Of a stretch of 64,000 nt of DNA, positions 7,408-16,343 are shown in pieces. How positions within the stretch are numbered: the stretch's first letter is position 1; the number at the start of each line of letters is the position of its first letter. The notes beneath the pieces were generated by a model. It worked only from the letters and a program-made list of their open reading frames with translations. It searched no databases and was not told where the DNA came from. The DNA lies in contig JBCBSH010000001.1 of the NCBI GenBank assembly GCA_039819285.1, positions 1 through 64,000 on the forward strand, given 5' to 3'. Both the position numbers and the translations under genes were made by a program. Source of the DNA: JANQGH01 sp039819285 (GTDB lineage Bacteria > Pseudomonadota > Alphaproteobacteria > DSM-16000 > Inquilinaceae).

Positions 7408-8248
7408 CGATGACCTCTCGGCTGGCAGGTTCGTCTAGGTGAGGCGCGTGACCGACATTGTCGATCGTGGCGTGGATCAGGTCGGGATGGGCCGCTCGCA
7501 TGCGCGCCAAACCATCGGAGGTCAATACGGGCGACTTGGCGCCGCGAATGACCCCGACGGGCAGGTGGCCTACCGCACGAAACAGGGGCCAAAGATCAGG
7601 AATGTCCTCGCGAGGCGTCAGTTGGCCAATGATCCGCTCGTCGAAATCAAACCGCAGCGGCCCGGCGCCGGTCTCGCGCCAGGTGCCCTTCGCGACGTCG
7701 AGCCAGCCTTGCGACTTCGGCTCCGGCACGCCGAGATCGGGCAGCAGGTCCTGCAGGTACCGCACGGCCTCGTCCCAGTTTGCCGGTGACGAGGCCTGAG
7801 CGAGAGCCTTGCCGATCGGCGCCACCGCCTCGGCGTCGAGGTCGGGGCCGACATCGTTCAGCACCAGGCCCGCCACGCTCGTCGGATGCATGACCGCAAG
7901 ACCCAAGGCCAGCAAACCGCCGAGCGACGTGCCGATAAGGGCCGCCCCGTGGATCGAAAGCGCGGTCATGAGGTCGGCCAGATCCGCCACCAGTTGGGGC
8001 GGCGCGTAGTCGGAAGCCGATCGGCAGTAGCCGCTGCGCCCGCGGCCGCGATAATCCGGGCATGTAACTAAGAAGTCACTCGAAAGCCGAGATGCAACAT
8101 AATGAAAATCATGAGAATTTCGCGTCAGGCCGGGCAGGCATAGGACGGGCGGTGCCGACGCCAGCCGGTCGCCATACATCCGATAGAACAGCGGCGTTCC
8201 GTCCTGCGCCGAGATGTAGCCCGTCGTGACCGACGGATCGCCGGTCAC
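7382..8248 (-). CDS. Alpha/beta-fold hydrolase
   Basis: The 288-residue protein has the canonical order of the fold: oxyanion region LCLPGLTRNSHDF, nucleophile elbow GTSLGG with S108, and the catalytic histidine in VGHAPHLDEP near residue 266. The likely acid is in the strand-6 segment LPVGVIRGAKSPVL. The N-terminal SAQDGTPLFYRMYG strand is typical of small-molecule esterases and haloperoxidase-like hydrolases. It overlaps the transglycosylase gene by 4 bp and the ammonia-lyase gene by 26 bp, implying coupled translation. The substrate is unknown. Confidence 0.88.
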   Translation of the reverse strand: MTGDPSVTTGYISAQDGTPLFYRMYGDRLASAPPVLCLPGLTRNSHDFHYVASRLSSDFLVTCPDYRGRGRSGYCRSASDYAPPQLVADLADLMTALSIHGAALIGTSLGGLLALGLAVMHPTSVAGLVLNDVGPDLDAEAVAPIGKALAQASSPANWDEAVRYLQDLLPDLGVPEPKSQGWLDVAKGTWRETGAGPLRFDFDERIIGQLTPREDIPDLWPLFRAVGHLPVGVIRGAKSPVLTSDGLARMRAAHPDLIHATIDNVGHAPHLDEPASREVIDAVLSHIR

Positions 8249-10233
8249 CGTTGCAGGTCCTGCTCCAACCCTTGTTGGCGTGGCCCTTCACCCAAGAGGC
8301 GTCGATAGACCTGCGCGGTTTCCAGAACCCGCTGGGTGTAGTTGCGTGTCTCATAGAAGGGAATGGTCTCCATCCAGTCGATGACGTCGTAGAGCTCCAT
8401 TCGCCTCGGGTCGCCGAAGCGGCTGATCCATTGGTCCACGCGCGCGGCGCCGGCATTGTAGGACGGTATCGCCAGCACCCATGAGCCGCCGTAGCGATTG
8501 ATCCGATCGGCCAGATAGCTTGAACCAAGCCGAATGTTCAGGGCCGGGTCGGTGGTCAGACGGGCGGTATCGACCGAGACGCCGATTTGGCTGCCGACCC
8601 GACGGGCGGTGTCCGGCAGCAACTGCATCAGCCCACGGGCGTTCGCGCCGCTGACGGCATCAAAGTCGAACTCGCTTTCCGTTCGGATGATCGCATGGAC
8701 AAGCGCCGGATCGACCGCCGAGTGGGCGGTGGAGGTATCGACGACCGGATAGGTCGACCCGACCACCTGGATGCCGTCCTGAACGGCCTGCTTGCCCGCC
8801 CGCACGGCGCGGAAGTTGTTGCCGGCCTCCATCGCCAACTGGCCGACCAGGACATGATCGGCCGGCGTTTCGGCCTCCGCGACCAGAACCGCGAGGAACT
8901 CCTCGGCATGTTCGGCCTGGCCAAGCTGGGCCAGGGCGCGCACGATTTGAACCCGCTCGTCCGCCTCGAACGCCTGTGCCGTCGCGGCGGGTACGCCGGG
9001 CGTGGGCTCCAACGCGGCGACCGACGCCTGTCCCAGTTCTCCGGCCGCCATTTGGCCGTAGAAGGCCGTGGGGTGCTGGGCCGCCAACTGGTACCAGCGC
9101 TGGGCCTCCGCCTGGTTGCCGAGGGCCGCTTGCGATCGGCCGGACCAGTAGGCGCCCCGCGCGCTGCTGATCGGTGTGCTGGTGGCGTTGTACAGGTTCT
9201 GGAAATGGCCGAACGCGCGCGCCGGATCATTGAGGCGGCGCAACGCGACCCAGCCGGACAGCCATTCGCCTTGCAAGAGCGGGAAGCCGCCCGGTTGGCG
9301 ATGGTCGCTGGCGAGCGCGTAGGCGGTGCTGTAGTCGCCGCGATAGAAGGCCTCGCGCGCCTGATAGTGCCGTTCGGTCCACCAGCGCCTGGCGTGTTCG
9401 GATTGGGCCGGCTGGCTGGGCAGCAGTTCGATGGCCCCGGCATCCAAGCCGGCGCGGCGGCGCCAACGGGTCCGCTCGTAATTCAGCCCTTCATCACTCC
9501 GCAGATTGGACGGCACGGCTTGGATCGCGCCGTCCACCCCCGGCTGGCGGGCCTGCAACAGAATGCGTGCGTTGCCGAGCGCGCGGCGACCGCTATCGAC
9601 CAGCGGCAGCATGCGGCGCGCCTCGTCCAGCCGCCCGACCCAAATGAGATTGTCCAGCCGGCGCCAGTGATCGTCGGCCGTGAACGCGCTGCCGAAGCGC
9701 GCCAACATCTGGTCCTGTTGGCCCTGCGTGATCGGAATACTCGGCCAGCGGCTGCGCAGGTAGAGCCCGATCTCGTTCTGACGGCCCAGCGCGGCCAAGG
9801 CCTCGGCATAAGCGAACGTCGCATCGAAGGTCAGCGGCGGATAGCGCTGATGCCAGGCGACGCGTTCGGCCGGCGACATGTTCGTCGGCATGACCCGCTC
9901 AGCCTGCAGCCGAAGATCGGTAAGGCCCGGCCAGTTTGGGTGCTGATCAAGGAATTGGGTGATCTGGGCGAAGCTGGCGCTGCCGTCTCTGCGGGGCAAG
10001 TCCAGCCACAAGACGACATCGGCAAGCAGCGGGTCCGACGCTTGTGGCACCAGCGTTCGGGCTGTCGACCAGGCATTCAGATCGGCGGCCTCGAAGGCCG
10101 CGCGGTAGATGGCCAGATCGGCCAGCGAGAGCTGGGATTGCTGAGCCTGGGCGGGAGACGCAAGCGTCAGCCCAAACAGCGCCAGCAGCCACGCGGCTCG
10201 CTTGGCAAGACTAGGCCTTTTGTCTATGGTCAC
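8245..10233 (-). CDS. slt: Soluble lytic murein transglycosylase (Slt70-like)
   Basis: It cleaves peptidoglycan glycan strands to 1,6-anhydro products in the periplasm. The long helical superhelix (about residues 35-490) precedes the C-terminal SLT domain with the catalytic Glu in IIRTESEFDFDAVSGANA (near residue 520), GLMQLLPDTARRVG, and the NAGAARVDQW motif. The GTG start at 10233 was chosen because it leads straight into a signal peptide (LAKRAAWLLALFGLTLASPAQA); in-frame ATGs at 10266 and 10269 are alternatives that would overlap dapA. The start is only 34 bp from divergent dapA. It is the first gene of the slt-hydrolase-ammonia-lyase run. Confidence 0.9.
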   Translation of the reverse strand: MTIDKRPSLAKRAAWLLALFGLTLASPAQAQQSQLSLADLAIYRAAFEAADLNAWSTARTLVPQASDPLLADVVLWLDLPRRDGSASFAQITQFLDQHPNWPGLTDLRLQAERVMPTNMSPAERVAWHQRYPPLTFDATFAYAEALAALGRQNEIGLYLRSRWPSIPITQGQQDQMLARFGSAFTADDHWRRLDNLIWVGRLDEARRMLPLVDSGRRALGNARILLQARQPGVDGAIQAVPSNLRSDEGLNYERTRWRRRAGLDAGAIELLPSQPAQSEHARRWWTERHYQAREAFYRGDYSTAYALASDHRQPGGFPLLQGEWLSGWVALRRLNDPARAFGHFQNLYNATSTPISSARGAYWSGRSQAALGNQAEAQRWYQLAAQHPTAFYGQMAAGELGQASVAALEPTPGVPAATAQAFEADERVQIVRALAQLGQAEHAEEFLAVLVAEAETPADHVLVGQLAMEAGNNFRAVRAGKQAVQDGIQVVGSTYPVVDTSTAHSAVDPALVHAIIRTESEFDFDAVSGANARGLMQLLPDTARRVGSQIGVSVDTARLTTDPALNIRLGSSYLADRINRYGGSWVLAIPSYNAGAARVDQWISRFGDPRRMELYDVIDWMETIPFYETRNYTQRVLETAQVYRRLLGEGPRQQGLEQDLQR

Positions 10234-10267
10234 GGCCCTTTTTTCAGGCTGCCCCAAGGCACGCATC

Positions 10268-11161
10268 ATGGCGAACGGTTCCATTCTTTTCAGCGGGTCG
10301 ATTCCCGCCCTGATCACCCCGTTTACGCAAGACGGGGTCGATGAGAAAGCGTTTCAGGAATTCATCGACTGGCAAATCGAAGAGGGGTCCAGCGGTGTGG
10401 TACCGGTCGGCACCACAGGCGAATCGCCGACGCTGAGCCATGCGGAGCATGAGCGCGTGGTCGAACTCGCGGTCGAGGTGGCCAACGGGCGGGTGCCGGT
10501 GATCGCGGGCGCGGGCTCGAACGCGACGTCCGAGGCGATCTCGCTGGCCCGTCACGCCAAGGCGGCCGGCGCCGACGCCGCTTTGGTTGTCCTGCCTTAC
10601 TACAACAAGCCGACGCAAGAGGGATTGTATCAGCATTTCAAGGCCATCCACGACACCGCCGATCTGCCGATCCTAATTTACAACATTCCGGGCCGCTGTG
10701 TGATCGATATGTCGGTCGAGACCATGACCCGTCTGGCCAAGCTGCCAAACATCGTGGGCGTAAAGGATGCGACCAATGACCTCGGCCGACCGCTGCTGAC
10801 GCGGGTTGGGATCGGTCCCGAATTTTGCCAACTGTCCGGCGAGGACATCACGGCGACCGCTTTTTACGCCCAGGGCGGCCATGGCTGTATCTCGGTGACC
10901 GCGAATGTTGCCCCGCGCCTATGCGCCGAGCAATACACGGCTTGGGAGCGCGGTGATCTCGCCGAGATGGGGCGGATCCGAGACCGGCTGGCGATGCTGC
11001 ACCGCGCTTTGTTCCTGGAGGCCAGTCCCGCACCGGTCAAGTATGCCGCCAGCTTGCTGGGCAAGGCCCAGCCGACCGTACGCGCGCCCTTGGTGGAGAT
11101 AACTGTCGAGACCAAAAAGGCAGTTCGCGCGGCAATGGAACATGCCGGAATCCTGAACTAG
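10268..11161 (+). CDS. dapA: 4-hydroxy-tetrahydrodipicolinate synthase
   Basis: It condenses pyruvate with aspartate semialdehyde, the first committed step to lysine and meso-diaminopimelate. The 297-residue TIM barrel has all key residues: the Schiff-base lysine K166 (GVKDATND), Y138 with R143 (IYNIPGR), T49-T50 (GTTGES) and Y112. Length is typical. The start at 10268 (MANGSILFSG) is the family start; an upstream in-frame ATG at 10202 would overlap slt heavily. It is 6 bp upstream of smpB, a common alphaproteobacterial pairing. Confidence 0.97.
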   Translation: MANGSILFSGSIPALITPFTQDGVDEKAFQEFIDWQIEEGSSGVVPVGTTGESPTLSHAEHERVVELAVEVANGRVPVIAGAGSNATSEAISLARHAKAAGADAALVVLPYYNKPTQEGLYQHFKAIHDTADLPILIYNIPGRCVIDMSVETMTRLAKLPNIVGVKDATNDLGRPLLTRVGIGPEFCQLSGEDITATAFYAQGGHGCISVTANVAPRLCAEQYTAWERGDLAEMGRIRDRLAMLHRALFLEASPAPVKYAASLLGKAQPTVRAPLVEITVETKKAVRAAMEHAGILN

Positions 11162-11167
11162 CGACCA

Positions 11168-11641
11168 ATGGCAAGCAAATCGGGACAGGAGGGCGAAACC
11201 GTCGCCCGCAATCGGCGTGCGCGTCATGACTATTTCATCGACGACACGCTGGAGGCTGGCGTCATCCTGACGGGCAGCGAAGTGAAGTCGCTGCGCGCCG
11301 GTCGGGCCAGTCTGAACGAATCCTATGCCGGGCCGATGGAGGGGGAGCTTTACCTGTTCAACGCCCACATTCCGGAATACCGGCCGGCCAACCGGTTCAA
11401 CCATGCCCCCAGGCGGCCGCGCAAGCTGCTGGTTAGGCGCAAGCAGTTGAACGAGCTGTTGGGCGCCTCTCAGCGTCAGGGCGTGACCCTGGTGCCGTTG
11501 GCGATTTACTTCAACAATCGCGGGCTGGCGAAGGTCGCGATTGGGCTTGCGCGCGGCAAGAAGCAGCATGACAAGCGCGAAACGGTCAAACAGCGCGATT
11601 GGCAACGCGAAAAGCAGAGATTGCTGCGCGAAAAAGGCTGA
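11168..11641 (+). CDS. smpB: SsrA-binding protein SmpB
   Basis: It binds tmRNA and takes part in trans-translation rescue of stalled ribosomes. The 157-residue protein has the OB-fold core (RARHDYFIDDTLEAGVILTGSEVKSLR, SYAGPMEGELYLFNAHI, YRPANRFNHAPRRPRKLL) and the basic C-terminal tail (GKKQHDKRETVKQRDWQREKQRLLR) that enters the mRNA channel. It follows dapA by 6 bp and is likely co-transcribed. The tmRNA gene is not in this window. Confidence 0.97.
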   Translation: MASKSGQEGETVARNRRARHDYFIDDTLEAGVILTGSEVKSLRAGRASLNESYAGPMEGELYLFNAHIPEYRPANRFNHAPRRPRKLLVRRKQLNELLGASQRQGVTLVPLAIYFNNRGLAKVAIGLARGKKQHDKRETVKQRDWQREKQRLLREKG

Positions 11642-11781
11642 TCCTGACAGCCGAAGTAACGCGCGGTTAACGGTGCCGACCTAGCGTCGCGATCAAACGG
11701 CTGACAGGCGATGCGGCGCTCGCCAACGTAGCTCCGCCGGTCAGCCAGTTTGGTTTCTTCCGACACCCACATGAGGAAGGC

Positions 11782-12018
11782 ATGACCGCTTCGGCGACCT
11801 CTCTGGACCAGACGAAAATGGGTGCGGCCGCCGTTGGCGTGGCCATTGCCCAAGCCTTGAGCGACTCCGATCCCTCCTTAGTGCGGCGCGCGCACCAAAA
11901 GGCTATGGCACTTCAGCGCGTCATGCGGCTACGCGGCGAAGACCAGGCTGCGGATATCCTGTTGTATTTCAGCAGTGCCCTGATGGACGAATCGTTGATG
12001 CCGCCCGAGGCCGCCTAG
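11782..12018 (+). CDS. Small conserved-looking hypothetical protein
   Basis: A 78-residue, alanine-rich, probably helical protein (GVAIAQALSDSDPSLVRRAHQKAMALQRVMRLRG ... ILLYFSSALMDESLMPPE is its core character). AGGAAGG lies directly upstream of the ATG but with very short spacing; an in-frame ATG at residue 13 is an alternative start. Its stop overlaps the stop of the convergent uracil-DNA glycosylase gene by 4 bp. I do not recognise the family and assign no function. Confidence 0.5.
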   Translation: MTASATSLDQTKMGAAAVGVAIAQALSDSDPSLVRRAHQKAMALQRVMRLRGEDQAADILLYFSSALMDESLMPPEAA

Positions 12019-12680
12019 CCCGCGTCTATTAGGCGGCGTACGTCTGCGAAGACGGCACGGAACATATCGGTGGTCAGCCGGCCCGTGTTGGTGTTGTACC
12101 GCGAGCAGTGATAGCTGTCCGCCAGCACCGGCCCGTCGGGCAACTGGTGAAGGGCGCCGTGGCCGAACGGAAACGCGGCCTGGCGCAGCCCATGGCCGGC
12201 GATGACCGACCGGTGCGCAACACCGCCAAGCGCGACGATGGCCTTCAGGCCCGGCAGCGCGTCGAATTCGCCGGTGAGAAACCGTCGGCAGGTGTTGACT
12301 TCCGCCGGGGTCGGCGCGTTCTTGGGCGGCACGCAGCGCACGGCGTTGGTGATCCGGCAATTCAGCAGGCGCAGTCCGTCATCAGGGTCGGCCCTGTAGG
12401 TCCCGTCGGCGAAGCCGAACGCGACAAGCGTGGCATAGAGCAGGTCGCCGGCATAGTCGCCCGTAAACGGTCGACCGGTACGATTGGCGCCGCGCAGCCC
12501 GGGTGCCAGACCCACGATCAGCAGTTGGGCGCCACCGGCTGCCGGTTCGGCCTCGTGGAAGCTGGGGACCGGTGCGTTAAAGAAGTCCGGATGCTGGTCT
12601 TGGTTGTCGGCCCTAAATGCCGCCAGGCGTGGGCACAGTGCACAATTCTGCGCCGGCTGTACGGCTGCGGCGGCAGTCAT
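12015..12680 (-). CDS. Family 5 (UDGb) uracil-DNA glycosylase
   Basis: It excises uracil and related deaminated bases from DNA. The 221-residue protein carries the UDGb motif GLAPGLRGANRTGRPFTGD (near residue 57), where the water-activating Asp/Asn of other UDG families is absent, and the C-terminal HCSRYNTNTGRLT. Cysteines for the [4Fe-4S] cluster are CALCPR near the N-terminus and C/C in LLNCRITNAVRC and VNTCRRFL. It stands alone, convergent with the small upstream gene and 27 bp after the NYN gene on the same strand. Confidence 0.92.
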   Translation of the reverse strand: MTAAAAVQPAQNCALCPRLAAFRADNQDQHPDFFNAPVPSFHEAEPAAGGAQLLIVGLAPGLRGANRTGRPFTGDYAGDLLYATLVAFGFADGTYRADPDDGLRLLNCRITNAVRCVPPKNAPTPAEVNTCRRFLTGEFDALPGLKAIVALGGVAHRSVIAGHGLRQAAFPFGHGALHQLPDGPVLADSYHCSRYNTNTGRLTTDMFRAVFADVRRLIDAG

Positions 12681-12707
12681 GCGAAACGTCAGGCCCAGGC
12701 TGGGTGG

Positions 12708-13328
12708 TCAGGCAGAGCGCAAATGCGCCATCGCCTGTTCGTACTCCTGCTCGTACTGATCGTCGTCGTCACCCTCGGGCGCGCGGTTGGCGTTCGGCCC
12801 GCCCTCGCGCTCGATGTGTGGGGCCAGGTCCTGCAGCTCGATGAAATTGTCGGCAAGTCGACGCAGATCGTCCGAGACCATCGGTGGCTGGGCCTTGATG
12901 GTGCTGACCACCGTCACCCGGACGCCCCGGGGCTGCAGCGCCTCGACCAACCGCTTGAAGTCGCCGTCGCCGGTAAACAGCAGAATGTGGTCAACCTTGT
13001 CGGCAATCTCCAGCGCATCGATGGCCAGGTCGATGTCGATCGACCCCTTCACCTTTCGGCGCCCCTGGCTGTCGGTGTACTCGCGGATCGGTTTGGTGAC
13101 CATGGTGAAGCCGTTATAGTCCAACCAGTCGACCAGCGGCCGCAGCGGCGAATACTCCTGATCCTCGAACATCGTCGTGTAGTAGAAGGCCCGGATCAGG
13201 CGCCCCTTCTTGGCGAACATGGACAAAAGGCGCCGATAATCGATATCGAAATTGAGGGCCCTGGCCGTTGCATAAAGGTTGGCGCCGTCAATAAAAATCG
13301 CCAGACGTTCTTCCTTGTAGAAAATCAT
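12708..13328 (-). CDS. NYN-domain (LabA/DUF88-like) putative ribonuclease
   Basis: The 206-residue protein is a NYN domain, the PIN-like nuclease fold. The acidic metal-binding residues are visible at LAIFIDGANLY (D14), KGSIDIDLAIDAL and LLFTGDGDFKRLVEAL. The C-terminal 30 residues are acidic and low complexity. Homologues such as LabA are linked to RNA processing or regulation, but the target here is unknown. It precedes the UDG gene by 27 bp and both may be co-transcribed. Confidence 0.88.
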   Translation of the reverse strand: MIFYKEERLAIFIDGANLYATARALNFDIDYRRLLSMFAKKGRLIRAFYYTTMFEDQEYSPLRPLVDWLDYNGFTMVTKPIREYTDSQGRRKVKGSIDIDLAIDALEIADKVDHILLFTGDGDFKRLVEALQPRGVRVTVVSTIKAQPPMVSDDLRRLADNFIELQDLAPHIEREGGPNANRAPEGDDDDQYEQEYEQAMAHLRSA

Positions 13329-13644
13329 CCAGAAACCTTCCCAATCCGCCTTGTTCGACGGAAACTTAGCAGTTCAATCTAAAATCGCCTTCGATAGGGC
13401 GGAGTCTTCAAATCGCAACGAATTAGTTGAAGCGGCCCCGAGATATACTATCCCAACCATTGATTCTCGCCGGAATCGCAGGCGATCTTTCGTATGATCA
13501 TCCATGTAATCGGTTCCGAAAGAAAGCGCCAGCCCTATTCAAAGGCTCATATCGGCTATGCCGGCGAGGTCTTGCGTCCGGCGGGCCGCATGCCTATATT
13601 CCGCGCCTTCCGGCCACATGATTGCATTTGGAGCATAATCGCCC
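13329..13644. other. Intergenic region between divergent NYN gene and rpoZ
   Basis: This 316-bp region must hold promoters for both flanking genes. It is less GC-rich than the genes around it. A 64-codon frame at 13427-13621 has no family-like features and I do not count it. GGAG lies 11 bases before the rpoZ ATG. I see no RNA gene. Confidence 0.5.
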
Positions 13645-14073
13645 ATGGCGCGCGTTACTGTTGAAGACTGTGTTGAGAAAGTCCCCAATCGATTTGATCT
13701 GGTCATGTTTGCCGGCCAGCGTGCCCGCAACATCACCGCCGGTGAAGAGCTGACCGTCGAGCGTGACAACGACAAGAATCCGGTCGTTGCGCTGCGCGAG
13801 ATCGCGGACGAGACGGTTGAGTTGGAAGGTCTGAAGGAAAACCTGATCCGCGGGCATCAGAAGTTCATCAGCATGGAAGATGAGCCCGAAGAAGAGATCA
13901 TCGAGTTCATGGCCGGCGAGGAAGAACTGGCTGGGGTGGTTCAGGCGGAGAACGAGCTTGTCGCCGGCACCGACCATGTCTCCGACGCCAGCGAGATCGC
14001 AACAGACGCCGAGCCGCCGGCCAGCGATGAGGCCGCCGGTGATCAGCCGGACGCCGACGAAGAGCAGATTTGA
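13645..14073 (+). CDS. rpoZ: DNA-directed RNA polymerase omega subunit
   Basis: The small subunit assists assembly of beta-prime into RNA polymerase. The family core is residues 1-65 (MARVTVEDCVEKVPNRFDLV, AGQRARNITAGEELTVERDN, KNPVVALREIADETV). The remaining 75 residues are a long acidic alanine/glutamate-rich tail, common in alphaproteobacterial omega. It precedes rsh, as in many alphaproteobacteria, with an inverted repeat in the 94-bp gap. Confidence 0.97.
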   Translation: MARVTVEDCVEKVPNRFDLVMFAGQRARNITAGEELTVERDNDKNPVVALREIADETVELEGLKENLIRGHQKFISMEDEPEEEIIEFMAGEEELAGVVQAENELVAGTDHVSDASEIATDAEPPASDEAAGDQPDADEEQI

Positions 14074-14090
14074 TCTTTTCCATCCGTTTA

Positions 14091-14123
14091 GGCGCCTTAC
14101 GTTGTAAAGTAGGTTAAGGCGCC
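14091..14123 (+). other. Inverted repeat between rpoZ and rsh
   Basis: GGCGCCTTA (14091-14099) and TAAGGCGCC (14115-14123) form a perfect 9-bp stem around a 15-base loop. No U-run follows. It could be a weak attenuator or an RNA-stability element separating rpoZ from rsh expression; the sequence does not decide. Confidence 0.5.
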
Positions 14124-14167
14124 CGTCGGCATGCCGGTTTCCTCCGGCCGCGAGGCGAGGGAAATGG

Positions 14168-16327
14168 ATGATCCGGCAATACGAGCTGATTGAGACGGTC
14201 AAGCGTTACGATCCATCGGCGGACGAAGACCTGATCAACCGCGCCTACGTATTTTCCATGAAAGCCCACGGCACCCAGCAGCGTGCCTCGGGCGACCCTT
14301 ACTTTCTGCACCCGCTTGAAGTTGCCGGCATTCTTGCCGGCATGAAGCTGGACAGCGGCTCCATCGTTACAGGATTGCTGCACGACACGGTCGAGGACAC
14401 GGTAGCGACGCGCGGCGACATCGAACAGCAGTTCGGCGACGAGATCGCCGGACTGGTCGAGGGCGTGACCAAGCTATCGCAGTTGGAACTGCAGGATTCG
14501 GCGTCGAAGCAAGCGGAAAACTTCCGCAAGCTGGTGCTGGCAATGTCGAAGGACCTGCGTGTCCTTTTGGTGAAGCTGGCCGACCGTTTGCACAACATGC
14601 GCACGCTGAATGCCATCGCGTGTGAGGAAAAGCGCCGCCGCATCGCGCGCGAAACGTTGGAGATCTATGCCCCGCTGGCCGAACGCATCGGCATGGGCGA
14701 GATGCAGGACGAGCTTGAGGACCTGGCCTTCGACCAGCTTCATCCCGAGGCGCGCGAAGGCATCGACGCGCGGCTGACCTTCTTGCGTAAGGAAGGCGGC
14801 GACCTGGTTGCCCGCATCATCGGCGAGTTGAGCGACGTACTGCGGGAAGGCGGCATCAAGGCGGAGGTGTCCGGGCGCGAGAAGCGCCCATATTCCATCT
14901 GGCGCAAGATGCAGCGCAAATCGATCGCCTTCGAGCAACTGTCGGACATCATGGCGTTCCGCATCAATGTCGACACGGTCGCAGAGTGCTATCAGGCCTT
15001 GGGCGAGATCCACGCGCACTACGCATCGCTGCCGAACCGGTTCAAGGACTATATCTCGACGCCGAAGACCAACGGCTATCAGTCGCTGCACACGGGCGTC
15101 ATCGGCCCGCATCGCCAGCGCATCGAGATCCAGATCCGCACTTATGAGATGCACAGCGTCGCCGAGTTGGGCGTCGCGGCGCACTGGTCCTACAAGTCCG
15201 GCGAGCCGATCACCGACGGCCCGCAATACCGCTGGCTGCGCGAGCTCCTGGACATCATGGAGCATGCCTCGAAGCCGGACGAGTTCCTGGAGCATACGAA
15301 GCTGGAACTGTTTCAGGACCAGGTCTTCTGCTTCACGCCCAAGGGCACGCTGATCAACCTGCCGCAAGGTGCCACGCCGATCGACTTTGCCTATGCGGTC
15401 CATTCGGAGATTGGCGACACCTGCGTCGGGGCGAAGATCAATGGCCGGCTGGTGCCCTTGCGCGAGGCTCTGTCGAACGGCGACCAGGTGGAGATCCTAA
15501 CCTCGAAGACCTCCACCCCCTCACCGGAATGGGAGCGGATCGCGGTTACCGGCAAGGCCCGCGCGCGCATCCGCCGCTTCATCCGCCTGCGCCAGCGGGA
15601 CCAGTATGCCGAGCTTGGCCGTGCGATGCTGCAGAAGCTGTTCCGGCAAGAGGGGTACGAGTTCACCGAGAAGGCCGTCGCCGGCGTGGTCAAGACCTTG
15701 AAGGTGAACGCGGTCGAGGACGTCTACGCCAATGTCGGTTCGGGCATCACGCCGGCGCGCGAGGTCTTCAATCTGGTCTTCCCCGGCCACCGCAGCGAGC
15801 AGCAAAAGGAACAGGAAGAGCAGCGGCGCGGCCAGGTCATTCCGCTGACAAGGGGCCAAGCGCGCAAGTCCGGCGATCCCTCGATCCCGATCAAAGGCCT
15901 GATCCCGGGCATGGCGGTGCATTACGCGCGCTGCTGTCACCCGATCCCCGGTGATCGCATCGTCGGCATCGTCACCACGGGCAAAGGTGTCACCATCCAC
16001 ACCATCGACTGCGAGACGCTGGAGAGCTTCTACGACCAGCCGGAGCGGTGGCTGGATGTGAGTTGGGACGACCGGGCGGCCGACGACCATGTCGGCCGCA
16101 TCCATGCCGTGATCGCCAACGAGCCCGGCAGCCTCGGCAACCTGACCACGGTGATCGGCAAGAATGGCGGCAACATAACCAACCTGAAGATCACCAACCG
16201 CAACACCGACTTTTTCGAGATGTTGATCGACATCGACGTCGCCGATGTCAAACACCTGGCCAACATCATCGCCGCCTTGCGGGCGACGCGCGAGATTTCG
16301 CGGGTCGACCGGGCGCGCAGTGGTTGA
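14168..16327 (+). CDS. rsh: Bifunctional (p)ppGpp synthetase/hydrolase
   Basis: It is the single alphaproteobacterial RSH enzyme controlling the stringent alarmone. The 719 residues hold the HD hydrolase domain (H48 in FLHPLEV and H72-D73 in LLHDTVED intact, so hydrolysis is expected), the synthetase domain (GREKRPYSIWRKM, EQLSDIMAFRI, NRFKDYISTPKTNGYQSLHT), a TGS domain (about 385-445; VFCFTPKGTLINLP), a zinc-finger-like region with HYARCCHPIPGD, and a C-terminal ACT domain (GSLGNLTTVIGKNGGNITNL). Length is typical. acpS follows after 16 bp. Confidence 0.97.
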   Translation: MIRQYELIETVKRYDPSADEDLINRAYVFSMKAHGTQQRASGDPYFLHPLEVAGILAGMKLDSGSIVTGLLHDTVEDTVATRGDIEQQFGDEIAGLVEGVTKLSQLELQDSASKQAENFRKLVLAMSKDLRVLLVKLADRLHNMRTLNAIACEEKRRRIARETLEIYAPLAERIGMGEMQDELEDLAFDQLHPEAREGIDARLTFLRKEGGDLVARIIGELSDVLREGGIKAEVSGREKRPYSIWRKMQRKSIAFEQLSDIMAFRINVDTVAECYQALGEIHAHYASLPNRFKDYISTPKTNGYQSLHTGVIGPHRQRIEIQIRTYEMHSVAELGVAAHWSYKSGEPITDGPQYRWLRELLDIMEHASKPDEFLEHTKLELFQDQVFCFTPKGTLINLPQGATPIDFAYAVHSEIGDTCVGAKINGRLVPLREALSNGDQVEILTSKTSTPSPEWERIAVTGKARARIRRFIRLRQRDQYAELGRAMLQKLFRQEGYEFTEKAVAGVVKTLKVNAVEDVYANVGSGITPAREVFNLVFPGHRSEQQKEQEEQRRGQVIPLTRGQARKSGDPSIPIKGLIPGMAVHYARCCHPIPGDRIVGIVTTGKGVTIHTIDCETLESFYDQPERWLDVSWDDRAADDHVGRIHAVIANEPGSLGNLTTVIGKNGGNITNLKITNRNTDFFEMLIDIDVADVKHLANIIAALRATREISRVDRARSG

Positions 16328-16343
16328 TCGGGACGGCGCGGCC

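Noticed and set aside
10285..10305. tRNA T-arm-like sequence GCGGGTCGATTCCCGCCC
   Set aside because: It is within the start of dapA and encodes conserved residues (FSGSIPALITP). No acceptor, D or anticodon arms flank it.
8587..10344. Open plus-strand frame of more than 580 codons opposite the transglycosylase gene
   Set aside because: It is arginine-, glycine- and alanine-rich with no family motifs and mirrors the slt gene, as is usual in GC-rich DNA. The same holds for the long antisense frames at 12108-13382, 20027-21277, 39208-40611 and 62680-63993.
5641..13426. The 13-mer CGCAACGAATTAG occurs upstream of both the CadI/ArsI-like gene (5641-5653) and the NYN gene (13414-13426)
   Set aside because: A shared 13-mer in 64 kb is expected by chance many times over, and the two genes have no functional link.
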